64,000 nucleotides of DNA from Pusillimonas sp044464525. GTDB taxonomy: Bacteria; Pseudomonadota; Gammaproteobacteria; Burkholderiales; Burkholderiaceae_B. The position numbers were made by a program, and so were the translations under genes. The number at the start of each line of letters is the position of its first letter. The stretch's first letter is position 1. The DNA lies in NCBI RefSeq assembly GCF_044464525.1, contig NZ_JBIQLE010000009.1:61885-125884 (forward strand), read 5' to 3'. The notes beneath the pieces are model-generated. The model was not told the origin of the DNA. It did no database searches and worked only from the letters and a program-made list of their open reading frames with translations. Shown one piece after another: positions 1-7,597 of this stretch.

Positions 1-1
1 C

Positions 2-118
2 AGCAGCCGCAAGCAGCATTACACGGTGCCCGGCGCGGGGCATTACGGCATTTTCTCGGGGCGCCGGTGGCGTAAGACGATTTGTCCTAAAATCAGTAAG
101 TTCATTCGCCAAACTTAA
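2..118 (+). CDS. 3' end of an intracellular polyhydroxyalkanoate depolymerase-like gene (partial)
   Basis: Only the last 38 codons lie in the window, in the frame that starts at base 2 and stops with TAA at 116-118. The peptide contains the stretch GAGHYGIFSGRRWR, which resembles the C-terminus of intracellular PHA/PHB depolymerases of Burkholderiales, where the GHYG histidine belongs to the catalytic triad of an alpha/beta hydrolase. Such enzymes degrade stored polyester granules in the cytoplasm. The catalytic serine region is outside the window, so the assignment rests on this short tail. A strong terminator follows at 156-179. Another alpha/beta hydrolase family is possible. Confidence 0.55.
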   Translation, partial: SSRKQHYTVPGAGHYGIFSGRRWRKTICPKISKFIRQT

Positions 119-129
119 CCAGCCTTATA

Positions 130-143
130 GGGGCTTGCCCCCG
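130..143 (+). promoter_or_regulatory. Small hairpin preceding the terminator; possible anti-terminator partner
   Basis: GGGGC (130-134) and GCCCC (137-141) form a compact hairpin. The segment GCCCCCG at 137-143 is also exactly complementary to CGGGGGC at 155-161, which is the left arm of the following terminator. The two pairings exclude each other. That is an attenuator-like arrangement; any function is inference. Confidence 0.35.
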
Positions 144-155
144 AATAATAGAACC

Positions 156-179
156 GGGGGCGTCACGCCCCCTTTTTTT
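156..179 (+). terminator. Rho-independent terminator upstream of rnfB
   Basis: GGGGGCG (156-162), a TCA loop and CGCCCCC (166-172) make a perfect seven-pair G/C stem followed by seven T (173-179). This is a textbook intrinsic terminator. It should end the depolymerase transcript, yet it lies only three bases before the rnfB start codon, so it may also control rnfB. Confidence 0.85.
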
Positions 180-182
180 GTC

Positions 183-812
183 ATGACAATGCCATCCCTC
201 GTCGACCAGATCGATGCCCTGCTGCCGCAGACGCAATGTACGCAATGCGGCTACGAGGGATGCCGGCCATACGCCCACGCCATCGCCCACGAAGGCGAGC
301 ACATCAATCGCTGCCCTCCCGGCGGACAGGAAGGCATTGCGGCGCTGGCCGGGCTGTTGTCCCGACCCGAAACCCCGCTGGATACTTCTTGTGGCAAGCA
401 TCAGCCCCTGCATCTGGCCCATATAGACGAGTCGCATTGCATTGGATGCACGCTGTGCATACAAGCCTGTCCGGTCGATGCCATCGTCGGGGCCAATAAG
501 CTCATGCACACAGTCATTTCCGACCAGTGCACAGGCTGCGGCCTGTGCCTGCCCCCCTGCCCCGTCGACTGCATCCAGATGAAGCCGGCCGAATATGAAT
601 GGACGGCCGCCCATGCCAATCAGGCCCGGCTGCATCACCAGGCCCGGCAACAGCGGCTGCAGGCCCAACACACTGAAACGTCATCGCTGGCTGCACGCAC
701 ACTGGCCAACAAGGCCGGCTTGAGCGCCGCGGCAAACCATGATGACGACACCAAGCAAAAGATCATCGCCGCCGCCCTGGCTCGCGCACGCGCGCGGCGA
801 GCTACCGCCTGA
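183..812 (+). CDS. rnfB: RnfB/RsxB-like iron-sulfur electron transport protein
   Basis: Predicted soluble 209-residue ferredoxin-type protein. C19, C22, C27 and C44 form the N-terminal 4Fe-4S motif typical of RnfB. Two bacterial ferredoxin motifs follow, with C86, C89, C92, C96 and C116, C119, C122, C126, both ending in CP. The membrane anchor found at the N-terminus of canonical RnfB is absent, and none of rnfACDGE is in the window, so it is probably the orphan RnfB seen in betaproteobacteria. I place the start at 183 (or 189) because a longer reading from 135 would run through the terminator at 156-179. No clear ribosome binding site precedes it. nth follows after 15 bases, recalling the rnf-nth order of enterobacteria. 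Its electron partner is unknown. Confidence 0.85.
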   Translation: MTMPSLVDQIDALLPQTQCTQCGYEGCRPYAHAIAHEGEHINRCPPGGQEGIAALAGLLSRPETPLDTSCGKHQPLHLAHIDESHCIGCTLCIQACPVDAIVGANKLMHTVISDQCTGCGLCLPPCPVDCIQMKPAEYEWTAAHANQARLHHQARQQRLQAQHTETSSLAARTLANKAGLSAAANHDDDTKQKIIAAALARARARRATA

Positions 813-827
813 TGTGCGGCTTGACCC

Positions 828-1466
828 ATGAACAAACAGAAACGCCAAGAAATATTCGAACGCTTCCGGGCTGCCAACCCCTCTCCCACCACCGAACTTC
901 ATTATGAATCGACTTTCCAGTTGCTGATCGCCGTAATTCTGTCGGCCCAGGCCACAGACAGGTCGGTTAACCTGGCAACCGCCAAGTTCTTTCCAGAGCA
1001 TGGCACCCCGCAAGGCCTGGTCGATTTGGGCCTTGAACAGCTCACCCAATACGTAAGGACGATCGGGCTCTACAAGACAAAAGCGCAGAATGTCTTGAAG
1101 ACCTGTCAGATATTGCTGGAGCACTATGGCGGCAAAGTGCCCTGCGACCGCGCGGCCCTTGAGGCCCTGCCGGGCGTGGGCCGCAAGACCGCCAACGTGG
1201 TGCTCAACACCGCCTTCGGCATTCCCACGATCGCGGTCGACACCCATATCTTCCGAGTATCCAACCGAACCGGCATTGCGCCGGGCAAGACAGTGTTGGA
1301 AGTGGAGCGCAAGCTTGAAAAACACGTGCCCAAGGAATTTTTGCAGGACGCCCACCATTGGCTGATACTGCATGGGCGCTACGTCTGTGTGGCACGAACG
1401 CCGAAATGCCCACAATGCGGCATTGCCGACCTGTGCGACTATAAGCACAAGACACCAGCCCGCTGA
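828..1466 (+). CDS. nth: Endonuclease III, DNA glycosylase/AP lyase
   Basis: Base excision repair enzyme removing oxidised pyrimidines and cleaving the abasic site. At 212 residues it has the usual length. The helix-hairpin-helix motif LPGVGRKTANV carries the catalytic lysine K120, and the catalytic aspartate is D138 in VDTH. The C-terminal 4Fe-4S cluster is formed by C187, C194, C197 and C203, with the standard C-x6-C-x2-C-x5-C spacing. It starts 15 bases after rnfB on the same strand and is probably cotranscribed with it. Confidence 0.97.
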   Translation: MNKQKRQEIFERFRAANPSPTTELHYESTFQLLIAVILSAQATDRSVNLATAKFFPEHGTPQGLVDLGLEQLTQYVRTIGLYKTKAQNVLKTCQILLEHYGGKVPCDRAALEALPGVGRKTANVVLNTAFGIPTIAVDTHIFRVSNRTGIAPGKTVLEVERKLEKHVPKEFLQDAHHWLILHGRYVCVARTPKCPQCGIADLCDYKHKTPAR

Positions 1467-1507
1467 GGCTTCGCGCTATCTCTTCGCACGCCGAAATCGC
1501 ATGCCCT

Positions 1508-1536
1508 GGGGTTTTCCATAGCCTATGAGAAACCCC
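1508..1536. repeat. Imperfect 14-pair inverted repeat downstream of nth
   Basis: The segment starting GGGGTTTTCC pairs with the one ending AAACCCC around a single-base centre (CATAG-C-CTATG). There is one mismatch and one G-T wobble. No T-run follows on the plus strand, so it is not a canonical terminator. The rest of 1467-1688 is A+T-richer and carries no gene that I can support. Confidence 0.5.
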
Positions 1537-1688
1537 CATAGTGTTCGCTAAAAGAAAATTTCATACTAGAGGAAGCACTACATAAACTGCGAATTTTTTG
1601 CGCGTTGCCGATCAAGATATCGAGGGCCCGGGTCAATGCGCTTATCGCCCCTAAACAAAGCTGTAAGCCATGTTTGATAATCAATAAA

Positions 1689-2429
1689 ATGAATGAGCAT
1701 CCCGCAGCTGCGGCATCAAATGTCCCCGCTCTTGAGACCATCGGCCTGCACGCCTGGCATAAAGACGCCCACGTGCTACGAGGCGTCGATCTCACAGTGG
1801 GCGTCGGGCAAGTTGCAGCACTTCTAGGACAGCCCGGCTCGGGCCACGACTCATTGCTGCGGGCCATCATGGGGCAAACTCCGTCGCGCAAGGGGTCGGT
1901 GCGCATCCACGGCGCCGAATCCATCCACCAGACTGCGGATAAAATCCAGCACCTGGGGGTGGGCTATTGCGGCCCGGGCAAAGGCATTTCGGTCGGCCTG
2001 TCGTGCGAAGAAAACCTGCTGTTGCCCTCAAACACCGAAGACACCCTCGGTGGCGGCATGTCGCTGGCCGAAATCTACGAACTCATCCCCCACCTTTATC
2101 CGCGTCGACACCTGCCCTGTACCCGCCTGTCGGGTGGTGAACAGCAAATGCTCGCCATCGCGCGTATTTTGCGCACTGGGGCCAACCTGCTTTTATTGGA
2201 TAACATCACCGATGGGCTGGCGCCGGTCATGGTCCAGAACCTGGCCGACACGATCGAACAACTGCGCAACATGGGCTATACGGTGCTGCTCATCGAGCCG
2301 AATCTCAACTTCTCGGGCCATCTTGCCGACCGCTTCTACGTCATGCAAAACGGCCAGGTCGTAGACCAGGCCGCTCCCGATTCATTAGCCTCCAAACAAG
2401 ACACCTTCGGCCTCATGTTGGGCGGCTAA
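1689..2429 (+). CDS. Degenerate LivF-like ABC ATPase (predicted inactive)
   Basis: A full-length 246-residue protein that aligns by eye with LivF, the second ATPase of branched-chain-amino-acid-type importers. The ABC signature LSGGEQQ (148-154) is intact. The Walker A loop reads GQPGSGHDS (47-55), so the lysine is replaced by histidine and the next Ser/Thr by aspartate. Walker B ends LLLLDN, with the catalytic glutamate replaced by N172. The switch residue (Q in LivF, H in most ABC proteins) is P204. It should not hydrolyse ATP. The frame has no stop or frameshift. The start at 1689 begins the conserved part; a longer reading from 1605 adds an atypical extension. It is convergent with the intact livF, their stop codons overlapping at 2426-2429. 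Pseudogene in the making or regulatory ATPase-like subunit: undecided. Confidence 0.8.
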   Translation: MNEHPAAAASNVPALETIGLHAWHKDAHVLRGVDLTVGVGQVAALLGQPGSGHDSLLRAIMGQTPSRKGSVRIHGAESIHQTADKIQHLGVGYCGPGKGISVGLSCEENLLLPSNTEDTLGGGMSLAEIYELIPHLYPRRHLPCTRLSGGEQQMLAIARILRTGANLLLLDNITDGLAPVMVQNLADTIEQLRNMGYTVLLIEPNLNFSGHLADRFYVMQNGQVVDQAAPDSLASKQDTFGLMLGG

Positions 2430-3202
2430 GAGGCCAATTCGGTCTCTTGGCCTTTCTTGCCCAGCCCCAGATAGCTTTCAATCACGCGGGGGTTGTGGGC
2501 CAGCTCTTTGGCGGCGCCTTCAAGCACCACTTCGCCGGTTTCAAGCACATAGCCGTAATCGGCCACCTGAAGGGCCGCACGCGCATTTTGCTCGACCAGC
2601 AAGATAGATACGCCCGTGCTGCGCAACCTGGAAATAATCTGGAAGATCTCGCGCACGATGCGCGGGGCCAGGCCCAGGCTTGGTTCGTCGAGCATCAGTA
2701 GCTTGGGCTGGGCCATCAGCGCGCGGCCGACGGCCAGCATCTGGCGTTCGCCCCCCGAAAGCGTACCCGCTTGCTGCTGACGGCGTTCGCGCAGCCTTGG
2801 AAAGATGTCGAAGACCTCATCGAGCTTTTCTTTCCAGCCGGCCTGGCGCGCGCGGTACAGTCGGAAGCCTCCGAGCAGCAGGTTGTCTTCGACGGTCATG
2901 CTGCCGAACAGCTCGCGCAGCTCGGGCACCAGCGACATGCCGCCGCCAACTCGACGCTCGACGTTCCAGCCGCTGATCTGCTGGCCCAGGTATTGCACCG
3001 AACCCACACTGCTGCCCGCCGAAGGCAGCGAGCCCATGATGGAATTGAGCAAGGTGGATTTACCTGCGCCATTGCCGCCAATAACTGTGACGATGCTGCC
3101 TGGCGCCACGGTGATGTTGGCATTGAGCAGGGCGTGTACCTTGCCATACTGCGTGCTGAGGCCTTCGACCTTCAACACTGGTTGTAGCTCGGCCGTGCTC
3201 AT
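2426..3202 (-). CDS. livF: Branched-chain-amino-acid-type ABC transporter, ATPase LivF
   Basis: Second cytoplasmic ATPase of a HAAT-family importer, 258 residues. It has Walker A GGNGAGKST, signature LSGGERQ, Walker B LLMLDEPSLGLAP and the LivF-type switch VEQN. The start codon overlaps the end of the upstream livMG fusion gene by 4 bases (3199-3202), so translation is coupled. With livMG and livH it forms a three-gene operon without a local substrate-binding protein. The real substrate could be branched-chain amino acids, amides or small organic acids. Confidence 0.9.
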   Translation of the reverse strand: MSTAELQPVLKVEGLSTQYGKVHALLNANITVAPGSIVTVIGGNGAGKSTLLNSIMGSLPSAGSSVGSVQYLGQQISGWNVERRVGGGMSLVPELRELFGSMTVEDNLLLGGFRLYRARQAGWKEKLDEVFDIFPRLRERRQQQAGTLSGGERQMLAVGRALMAQPKLLMLDEPSLGLAPRIVREIFQIISRLRSTGVSILLVEQNARAALQVADYGYVLETGEVVLEGAAKELAHNPRVIESYLGLGKKGQETELAS

Positions 3203-5028
3203 GCTGTGCCTCCTGCGGTTGCCGGGTTGTCGGGGGTCTCGAGTTCGTCATCGACGCCTCCTAGATAGGCCTCGAGCACGACAGGGTTTTGTTGGATGTC
3301 GGCGGGTGTGCCTTCGGCCAATTTGGTGCCGAAGTCCATCACGACCAGGTGATCGGTAAGGTTCATGACAAAATCCATGTCATGCTCGACCAGCAGGATG
3401 CTCATGCCCTCTTTGCGCAATTGATCAAGCACCTGGGCGAGCTCTTGTTTTTCTTTATAGCGCAAACCCGCCGCAGGCTCGTCGAGCAGCAGCAGTATCG
3501 GATCGGCCGCCAATGCTCGCGCGATCTCGAGAATGCGCTGCTGACCCAGGGCCAGGTTACCCGCCTGTTCGTACAGATAATCGCCCAGACCTACGCGCTG
3601 CAATTGCTTGGCGGCCTCGTGCAGCAAGGCGGCCTCGGTGCGACGATCGATGCGCAGGGCGGCGGGCAGGACGCCGACCTCGCTGCGCAAGTGGGCGCCC
3701 AGGGCCACGTTTTCAAGCACCGTCATGGTGGGCAGCAGTTGTACGTGCTGAAAAGTGCGGCCCACGCCCAGCTTGGCGATTTCACGCGAGGGCATTTTGT
3801 CGAGACGGTTGCCCTGGAAGTTGATCTTGCCGCTGGTAGCGGGCAGAACACCCGTGATCAGGTTGAAGGTGGTGCTTTTGCCGGCGCCGTTGGGGCCGAT
3901 AAGGCCCATGATCTCGCCTGCCTTGAGCTTGAAGCTGATATCGTTTACCGCCACCAGGCCGCCGAACTCTTTACGTGCGGCGTCAACCTCGAGCACGATC
4001 TTGCCGGCTTCGGGGCGCTGCCTCTGCGGCAACGCGGGCGCTTCCGCAGGAGCGCCGCCGCTGCGCCGCGTTTTGGCCTGACCGGTAATGTCGGCCCACC
4101 GATTGGCAATGATGGGCCAGACGCCTTCACGCGCGTATTGCAGCACCAGGATCATCAAGATGCCAAAGACAACGAGCTCGAAGTTGGCTGTGGTGTCGAT
4201 GATCTTGGGCAACACGTTCTGGATTTGGTCCTTGAGCGTGAGGATCAGGCCTGAGCCGATGATGGCGCCCCATACGCTGGTGCCCCCCACCACGGCCATG
4301 AAGAGGTATTCGATACCGTAGTTCAGGCCGAAGGGACTGGGGCTGACCGCACGCTGCATGTGGGCATATAGCCATCCGGACAAACACGCAAGCAAAGCCG
4401 AATAGACAAAAATAATGACCTTGTACGACGCCATGTTGATGCCGAAGGACTCGGCCATGCCGCCGCCGCTTCTTAGCGCCCGGATGGCGCGCCCGGGCCT
4501 GGAGTCGAGCAGGTTGCGCGTGGCCCACATGGACAGCAGCACCACCAGCCAGATCAGGTAATAGATGTCGCGGCCGTCACGCAGCGACAAGCCCAGAAAG
4601 TAGATAGGCTGGATACCGGCGATACCATCGTACTGGCCCAGAAACTGCAGGTTGCCGAACAAGTAATACAGCGACAGGCACCAGGCGATGGTGCCCAAGG
4701 GCAGGTAGTGCCCCGATAGCCGCAAGGTGATGGCGCCCAAAATATAGGCAACCACAAAGGTAATCGCCAGGCCGGCAAACAACGCAAACCAGGGCGACCA
4801 GCCCGAGGCGGTGGTGAGATAGGCGGTGGCATAGGCGCCGATGCCTACGAAAGCCGCTTGCCCGAATGACGTAAGGCCGCCAACCCCGGTAAGCAAAATT
4901 AAACCCAGCACGACCAAAGCGGCCAGCCCGATGTAGTTGAGTTGTGTAATCCAGAATTCAGGCGTGCCGGACCAAGCGGGCAACACAGCCATGATGACGA
5001 GGAAAACAATCAGGATGATGCGGTTCAT
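3199..5028 (-). CDS. Fused LivM permease - LivG ATPase of the same importer
   Basis: A 609-residue fusion. Residues 1 to about 320 are a multi-spanning inner-membrane permease of the LivM type (FGQAAFVGIGAYATA motif, loop with EAA-like ALRSGGGMAESFGI). Residues about 345-609 are a LivG ATPase with Walker A GPNGAGKST, signature-region LALGQQRILEIARAL, Walker B LLLLDEPAAGL and the switch histidine in VEHDMD. LivM-LivG fusions occur in several Burkholderiales. livH ends 2 bases upstream and livF overlaps downstream. Both halves look intact. Confidence 0.92.
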   Translation of the reverse strand: MNRIILIVFLVIMAVLPAWSGTPEFWITQLNYIGLAALVVLGLILLTGVGGLTSFGQAAFVGIGAYATAYLTTASGWSPWFALFAGLAITFVVAYILGAITLRLSGHYLPLGTIAWCLSLYYLFGNLQFLGQYDGIAGIQPIYFLGLSLRDGRDIYYLIWLVVLLSMWATRNLLDSRPGRAIRALRSGGGMAESFGINMASYKVIIFVYSALLACLSGWLYAHMQRAVSPSPFGLNYGIEYLFMAVVGGTSVWGAIIGSGLILTLKDQIQNVLPKIIDTTANFELVVFGILMILVLQYAREGVWPIIANRWADITGQAKTRRSGGAPAEAPALPQRQRPEAGKIVLEVDAARKEFGGLVAVNDISFKLKAGEIMGLIGPNGAGKSTTFNLITGVLPATSGKINFQGNRLDKMPSREIAKLGVGRTFQHVQLLPTMTVLENVALGAHLRSEVGVLPAALRIDRRTEAALLHEAAKQLQRVGLGDYLYEQAGNLALGQQRILEIARALAADPILLLLDEPAAGLRYKEKQELAQVLDQLRKEGMSILLVEHDMDFVMNLTDHLVVMDFGTKLAEGTPADIQQNPVVLEAYLGGVDDELETPDNPATAGGTA

Positions 5029-5030
5029 GA

Positions 5031-6068
5031 TTACTCCTCGTCGTCAACGTGAGTTGTGCCGAACGAGCGCCACAGTAATACAGGAATGATCAGGGTAAAC
5101 ACAATGACCTCTTTATAGGCGCTTGCCCAGAACGACGAGAATGCCTCGAGAATGCCGACAAACAGCGCACCGATGGCCGCTAGGGGATAGCTGCCCAGCC
5201 CGCCGATGATGGCTGCCACGAAGCCCTTGAGGCCGATGAGGAAGCCGGTATCGTAATAGATGGTGGTGACGGGGGAGATCAGCATGCCTGACAGCGCGCC
5301 GATGGCGGCCGCCAGCGTGAATGTCAGGTTGCCCGACATGCTGGTGCTGATGCCCACCAGCCTTGCGCCGCGCCGGTTGACGGCCGTGGCACGCAAAGCG
5401 CGGCCATACAGGGTCTTGCCGAAGAAGATCCATAGCGCAATGATCAGCAGCGCGCAGGTGGCCAGCACGAAGAAGGTTTGCGCCGACCACGAGATCGCGC
5501 CCATCTGGATTTCACCCTCCATGAACGGAGGCGTGCGCCAGCCCTCGGCGCCAAAGAAGACCAGGCCCAGGCCGGTCATGGCAAAGTGGACCGCCACCGA
5601 GATGATAAGCAGCACCAGTACGCTGGCCTCGGCCACAGGCTGGTATACCAGGCGATACACCATGGGGCCAAGCGGGATGACCAGCGCCAACGAATAAAGC
5701 ACGTTGACCCACAAAGGCGTGGTGGTGCTGACGATATATGGCGCGGCAAAGTACAGCACCAGGGGCAGCGCCAGCGACCAGACGGCCTTTTTGGGCAAAG
5801 AGGCCCATTCGCGGTGGCGCAGCGCTGCGATCAGGTCGGCGATGAATACGACGATACCGACGATGAGCAACAGCAGGACCGTGCCGGGGATCTGGCCATT
5901 TACAAGAAAGGCGAGTGTCAGCGCCCCGTAGGCAACGTATTCGCCCTGCGGGATGAAGATGACCCGCGTAACCAGGAAGACCAGCACCAGGGCCAGGCCC
6001 AGCAGTGCATAGACGGCGCCATTCAAGACGCCATCCTGAAGCAATATTAATATTATCGTTGAATCCAT
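5031..6068 (-). CDS. livH: Branched-chain-amino-acid-type ABC permease LivH
   Basis: Hydrophobic inner-membrane permease of about 345 residues, first gene of the livH-livMG-livF operon. It has the LivH hallmarks: an N-terminal helix followed by GAVYALLGLALVLVF, the EAA-like loop ALRATAVNRRGARLVGI, and GALSGMLISPVTTIYYDTGF with GGLGSYPLAAIGAL near the C-terminus. It is about 50 residues longer than the commonest LivH, because of an extra hydrophobic stretch around residues 60-120. I choose the ATG at 6068 (MDSTIILIL), since the longer reading from 6104 adds a non-conserved tail. Confidence 0.88.
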   Translation of the reverse strand: MDSTIILILLQDGVLNGAVYALLGLALVLVFLVTRVIFIPQGEYVAYGALTLAFLVNGQIPGTVLLLLIVGIVVFIADLIAALRHREWASLPKKAVWSLALPLVLYFAAPYIVSTTTPLWVNVLYSLALVIPLGPMVYRLVYQPVAEASVLVLLIISVAVHFAMTGLGLVFFGAEGWRTPPFMEGEIQMGAISWSAQTFFVLATCALLIIALWIFFGKTLYGRALRATAVNRRGARLVGISTSMSGNLTFTLAAAIGALSGMLISPVTTIYYDTGFLIGLKGFVAAIIGGLGSYPLAAIGALFVGILEAFSSFWASAYKEVIVFTLIIPVLLWRSFGTTHVDDEE

Positions 6069-6109
6069 CCCTGCCACACTAGTTAAGTCAATTAGGCAGC
6101 ACAACTGTT

Positions 6110-6131
6110 AGCCTGAAATACATTTCAGGCT
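6110..6131. promoter_or_regulatory. Perfect 22-bp palindrome between divergent livH and msrB
   Basis: AGCCTGAAAT and ATTTCAGGCT are exact inverted repeats separated by AC. The element sits 42 bases upstream of the livH start and about 195 bases upstream of msrB, in A+T-rich DNA. No T-run adjoins it, so an operator for a dimeric regulator is more likely than a terminator. The regulator is unknown. The rest of 6069-6325 shows nothing else I can support. Confidence 0.5.
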
Positions 6132-6325
6132 TGTGCTAACTTGGAATTATGGAGAGAAAAAATTGCAAAGTCTTTTAGGGGATTCCCTGCATATGGCAGG
6201 TTTTCACTTTGACCGACAGCCTTTTCCTTGCCCGTATTGAAGCACAGCAGGGAACCGACATCGCATTTCAAAGTCGATTAACATAGGGAATGCTTCGGCA
6301 TTTTGTTCAGGCACAAGGTATTTTC

Positions 6326-6721
6326 ATGCAAAAAGTCCATAAATCCGACGCCGAATGGCGCGCTCAACTGTCTCCGGAAGAATATTACGTTACGCGGCAA
6401 AAAGGCACCGAACGGCCGTTTTCGGGCCGCTACTGGAATACTGATCAATCGGGCATCTATCGTTGCGTAGGTTGCGGCACCGCCCTGTTCGCCTCTGACA
6501 CCAAGTTCGATGCGGGTTGCGGCTGGCCCAGCTACTTCGAAGCCCTTGACCCGGAACTGGTCCGCGAAGAAAAAGATGCGTCTCACGGCATGGTGCGCAC
6601 CGAAGTTCTATGCAATGTATGCGATTCTCATCTGGGGCACGTTTTCCCCGATGGCCCTCCGCCCACCGGCCTGCGGTATTGCATCAACTCGCTTTCCCTT
6701 AATTTCGAACCGTCTGAATGA
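6326..6721 (+). CDS. msrB: Peptide-methionine (R)-S-oxide reductase
   Basis: Repairs oxidised methionine (R-sulfoxide) in proteins. With the start at 6326 it has 131 residues. The zinc-binding pairs are C47-x2-C50 and C96-x2-C99. The catalytic cysteine is C119 in RYCINSLSLNF, and a probable resolving cysteine is C65 in AGCGWPSY. The longer reading from 6290 adds 12 residues not typical of the family. The stop overlaps the start of yciB (TGAATG-type junction at 6718-6721), so the two are probably cotranscribed. Confidence 0.95.
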   Translation: MQKVHKSDAEWRAQLSPEEYYVTRQKGTERPFSGRYWNTDQSGIYRCVGCGTALFASDTKFDAGCGWPSYFEALDPELVREEKDASHGMVRTEVLCNVCDSHLGHVFPDGPPPTGLRYCINSLSLNFEPSE

Positions 6722-7293
6722 AAAAATTCCTCTTCGACCTTTTCCCGTTAATACTTTTTTTTCTGGCGTTCAAGTTTTACGACATATATACCGCCACAGC
6801 GGTGGCCATGGCGGCCAGCGTGGCACAGATCTTATGGATCAAGCTGCGCGGCAAGGCCATCGAAACCACACACTGGATCAATCTTACCGTGATCGTGGTG
6901 TTTGGCGGCGCTACTTTATTGCTGCACAACGATGCTTTCATCAAATGGAAGCCCACCGTGCTTTATTGGCTGTTCGCGGCGATTTTGCTGGGTGGCCGCT
7001 GGATATTCAAGCGCAACCTGCTGCAAAAAGTCATGGGCGCTCAAATTAGGCTGGAAGAACCCATCTGGGACAAGCTCAATCTTAGCTGGGCGGGCTTTTT
7101 CGTGCTTTCCGGCGCCCTTAATCTATACGTCGCTTTTTCCGGGCGCTTTACCGAAGCGCAGTGGGTCAACTTCAAGGTGTTCGGCCTGATGGCCCTGATG
7201 ATCGTATTCGTCATTGCCCAGTCCCTCTGGCTGGGGCGCCACATCAAAGAAGACGACCGCCAACCCCTGCCCGGCAACAAGGAAAACACCTGA
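6718..7293 (+). CDS. yciB: Septation protein A / YciB family inner-membrane protein
   Basis: A 191-residue polytopic protein with five or so hydrophobic helices, beginning MKKFLFDLFPLILFFLAFK, which is typical of the YciB/IspZ (septation protein A) family. Family members affect cell division and envelope integrity; the biochemical role is not settled. It overlaps msrB by 4 bases and shares its TGA with the ATG of the BolA gene (TGATG at 7291-7295), which indicates translational coupling. Confidence 0.93.
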   Translation: MKKFLFDLFPLILFFLAFKFYDIYTATAVAMAASVAQILWIKLRGKAIETTHWINLTVIVVFGGATLLLHNDAFIKWKPTVLYWLFAAILLGGRWIFKRNLLQKVMGAQIRLEEPIWDKLNLSWAGFFVLSGALNLYVAFSGRFTEAQWVNFKVFGLMALMIVFVIAQSLWLGRHIKEDDRQPLPGNKENT

Positions 7294-7571
7294 TGTCCAT
7301 TTCTGATTCCGTCAAGGCCGAACGTGCCGTCTTGTTGCGCGAGCGCCTAACGGCGCTCGAGCCCACCAGCCTCGACATCATCGACGAGTCTCATTTGCAC
7401 GCCGGCCATGCCGGTGCGCGCGATGGCGCCAGCCACTTTCGGGTCGTTATCGACACACCGCAATTTACCGGCCTCAGCTCGCTGGCCCGGCATCGCCTCG
7501 TGTATGATCGCGTGCACGATCTCATCCCCCACCCCATCCATGCCCTGGCCATCGTGACCAGCAAAACCTAA
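7293..7571 (+). CDS. bolA: BolA family protein
   Basis: A 92-residue BolA/IbaG-type protein. Family members associate with monothiol glutaredoxins and iron-sulfur clusters and influence morphology and stress response. Visible are the central region IDESHLHAGHAGARDGASHFRV and the C-terminal HRLVYDRVHDLIPHPIHALAI, where the histidines are candidate cluster ligands. The ATG at 7293 overlaps the yciB stop. The parvulin gene follows after 26 bases, so msrB-yciB-bolA-ppiC look like one operon. Confidence 0.93.
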   Translation: MSISDSVKAERAVLLRERLTALEPTSLDIIDESHLHAGHAGARDGASHFRVVIDTPQFTGLSSLARHRLVYDRVHDLIPHPIHALAIVTSKT

Positions 7572-7597
7572 CCCGCCAAATCGCTCAGAAGGTACTT

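Noticed and set aside
3289..4254. A 321-codon open frame antisense to the livMG fusion
   Set aside because: The opposite strand carries clear Walker motifs and permease helices; this is a shadow frame.
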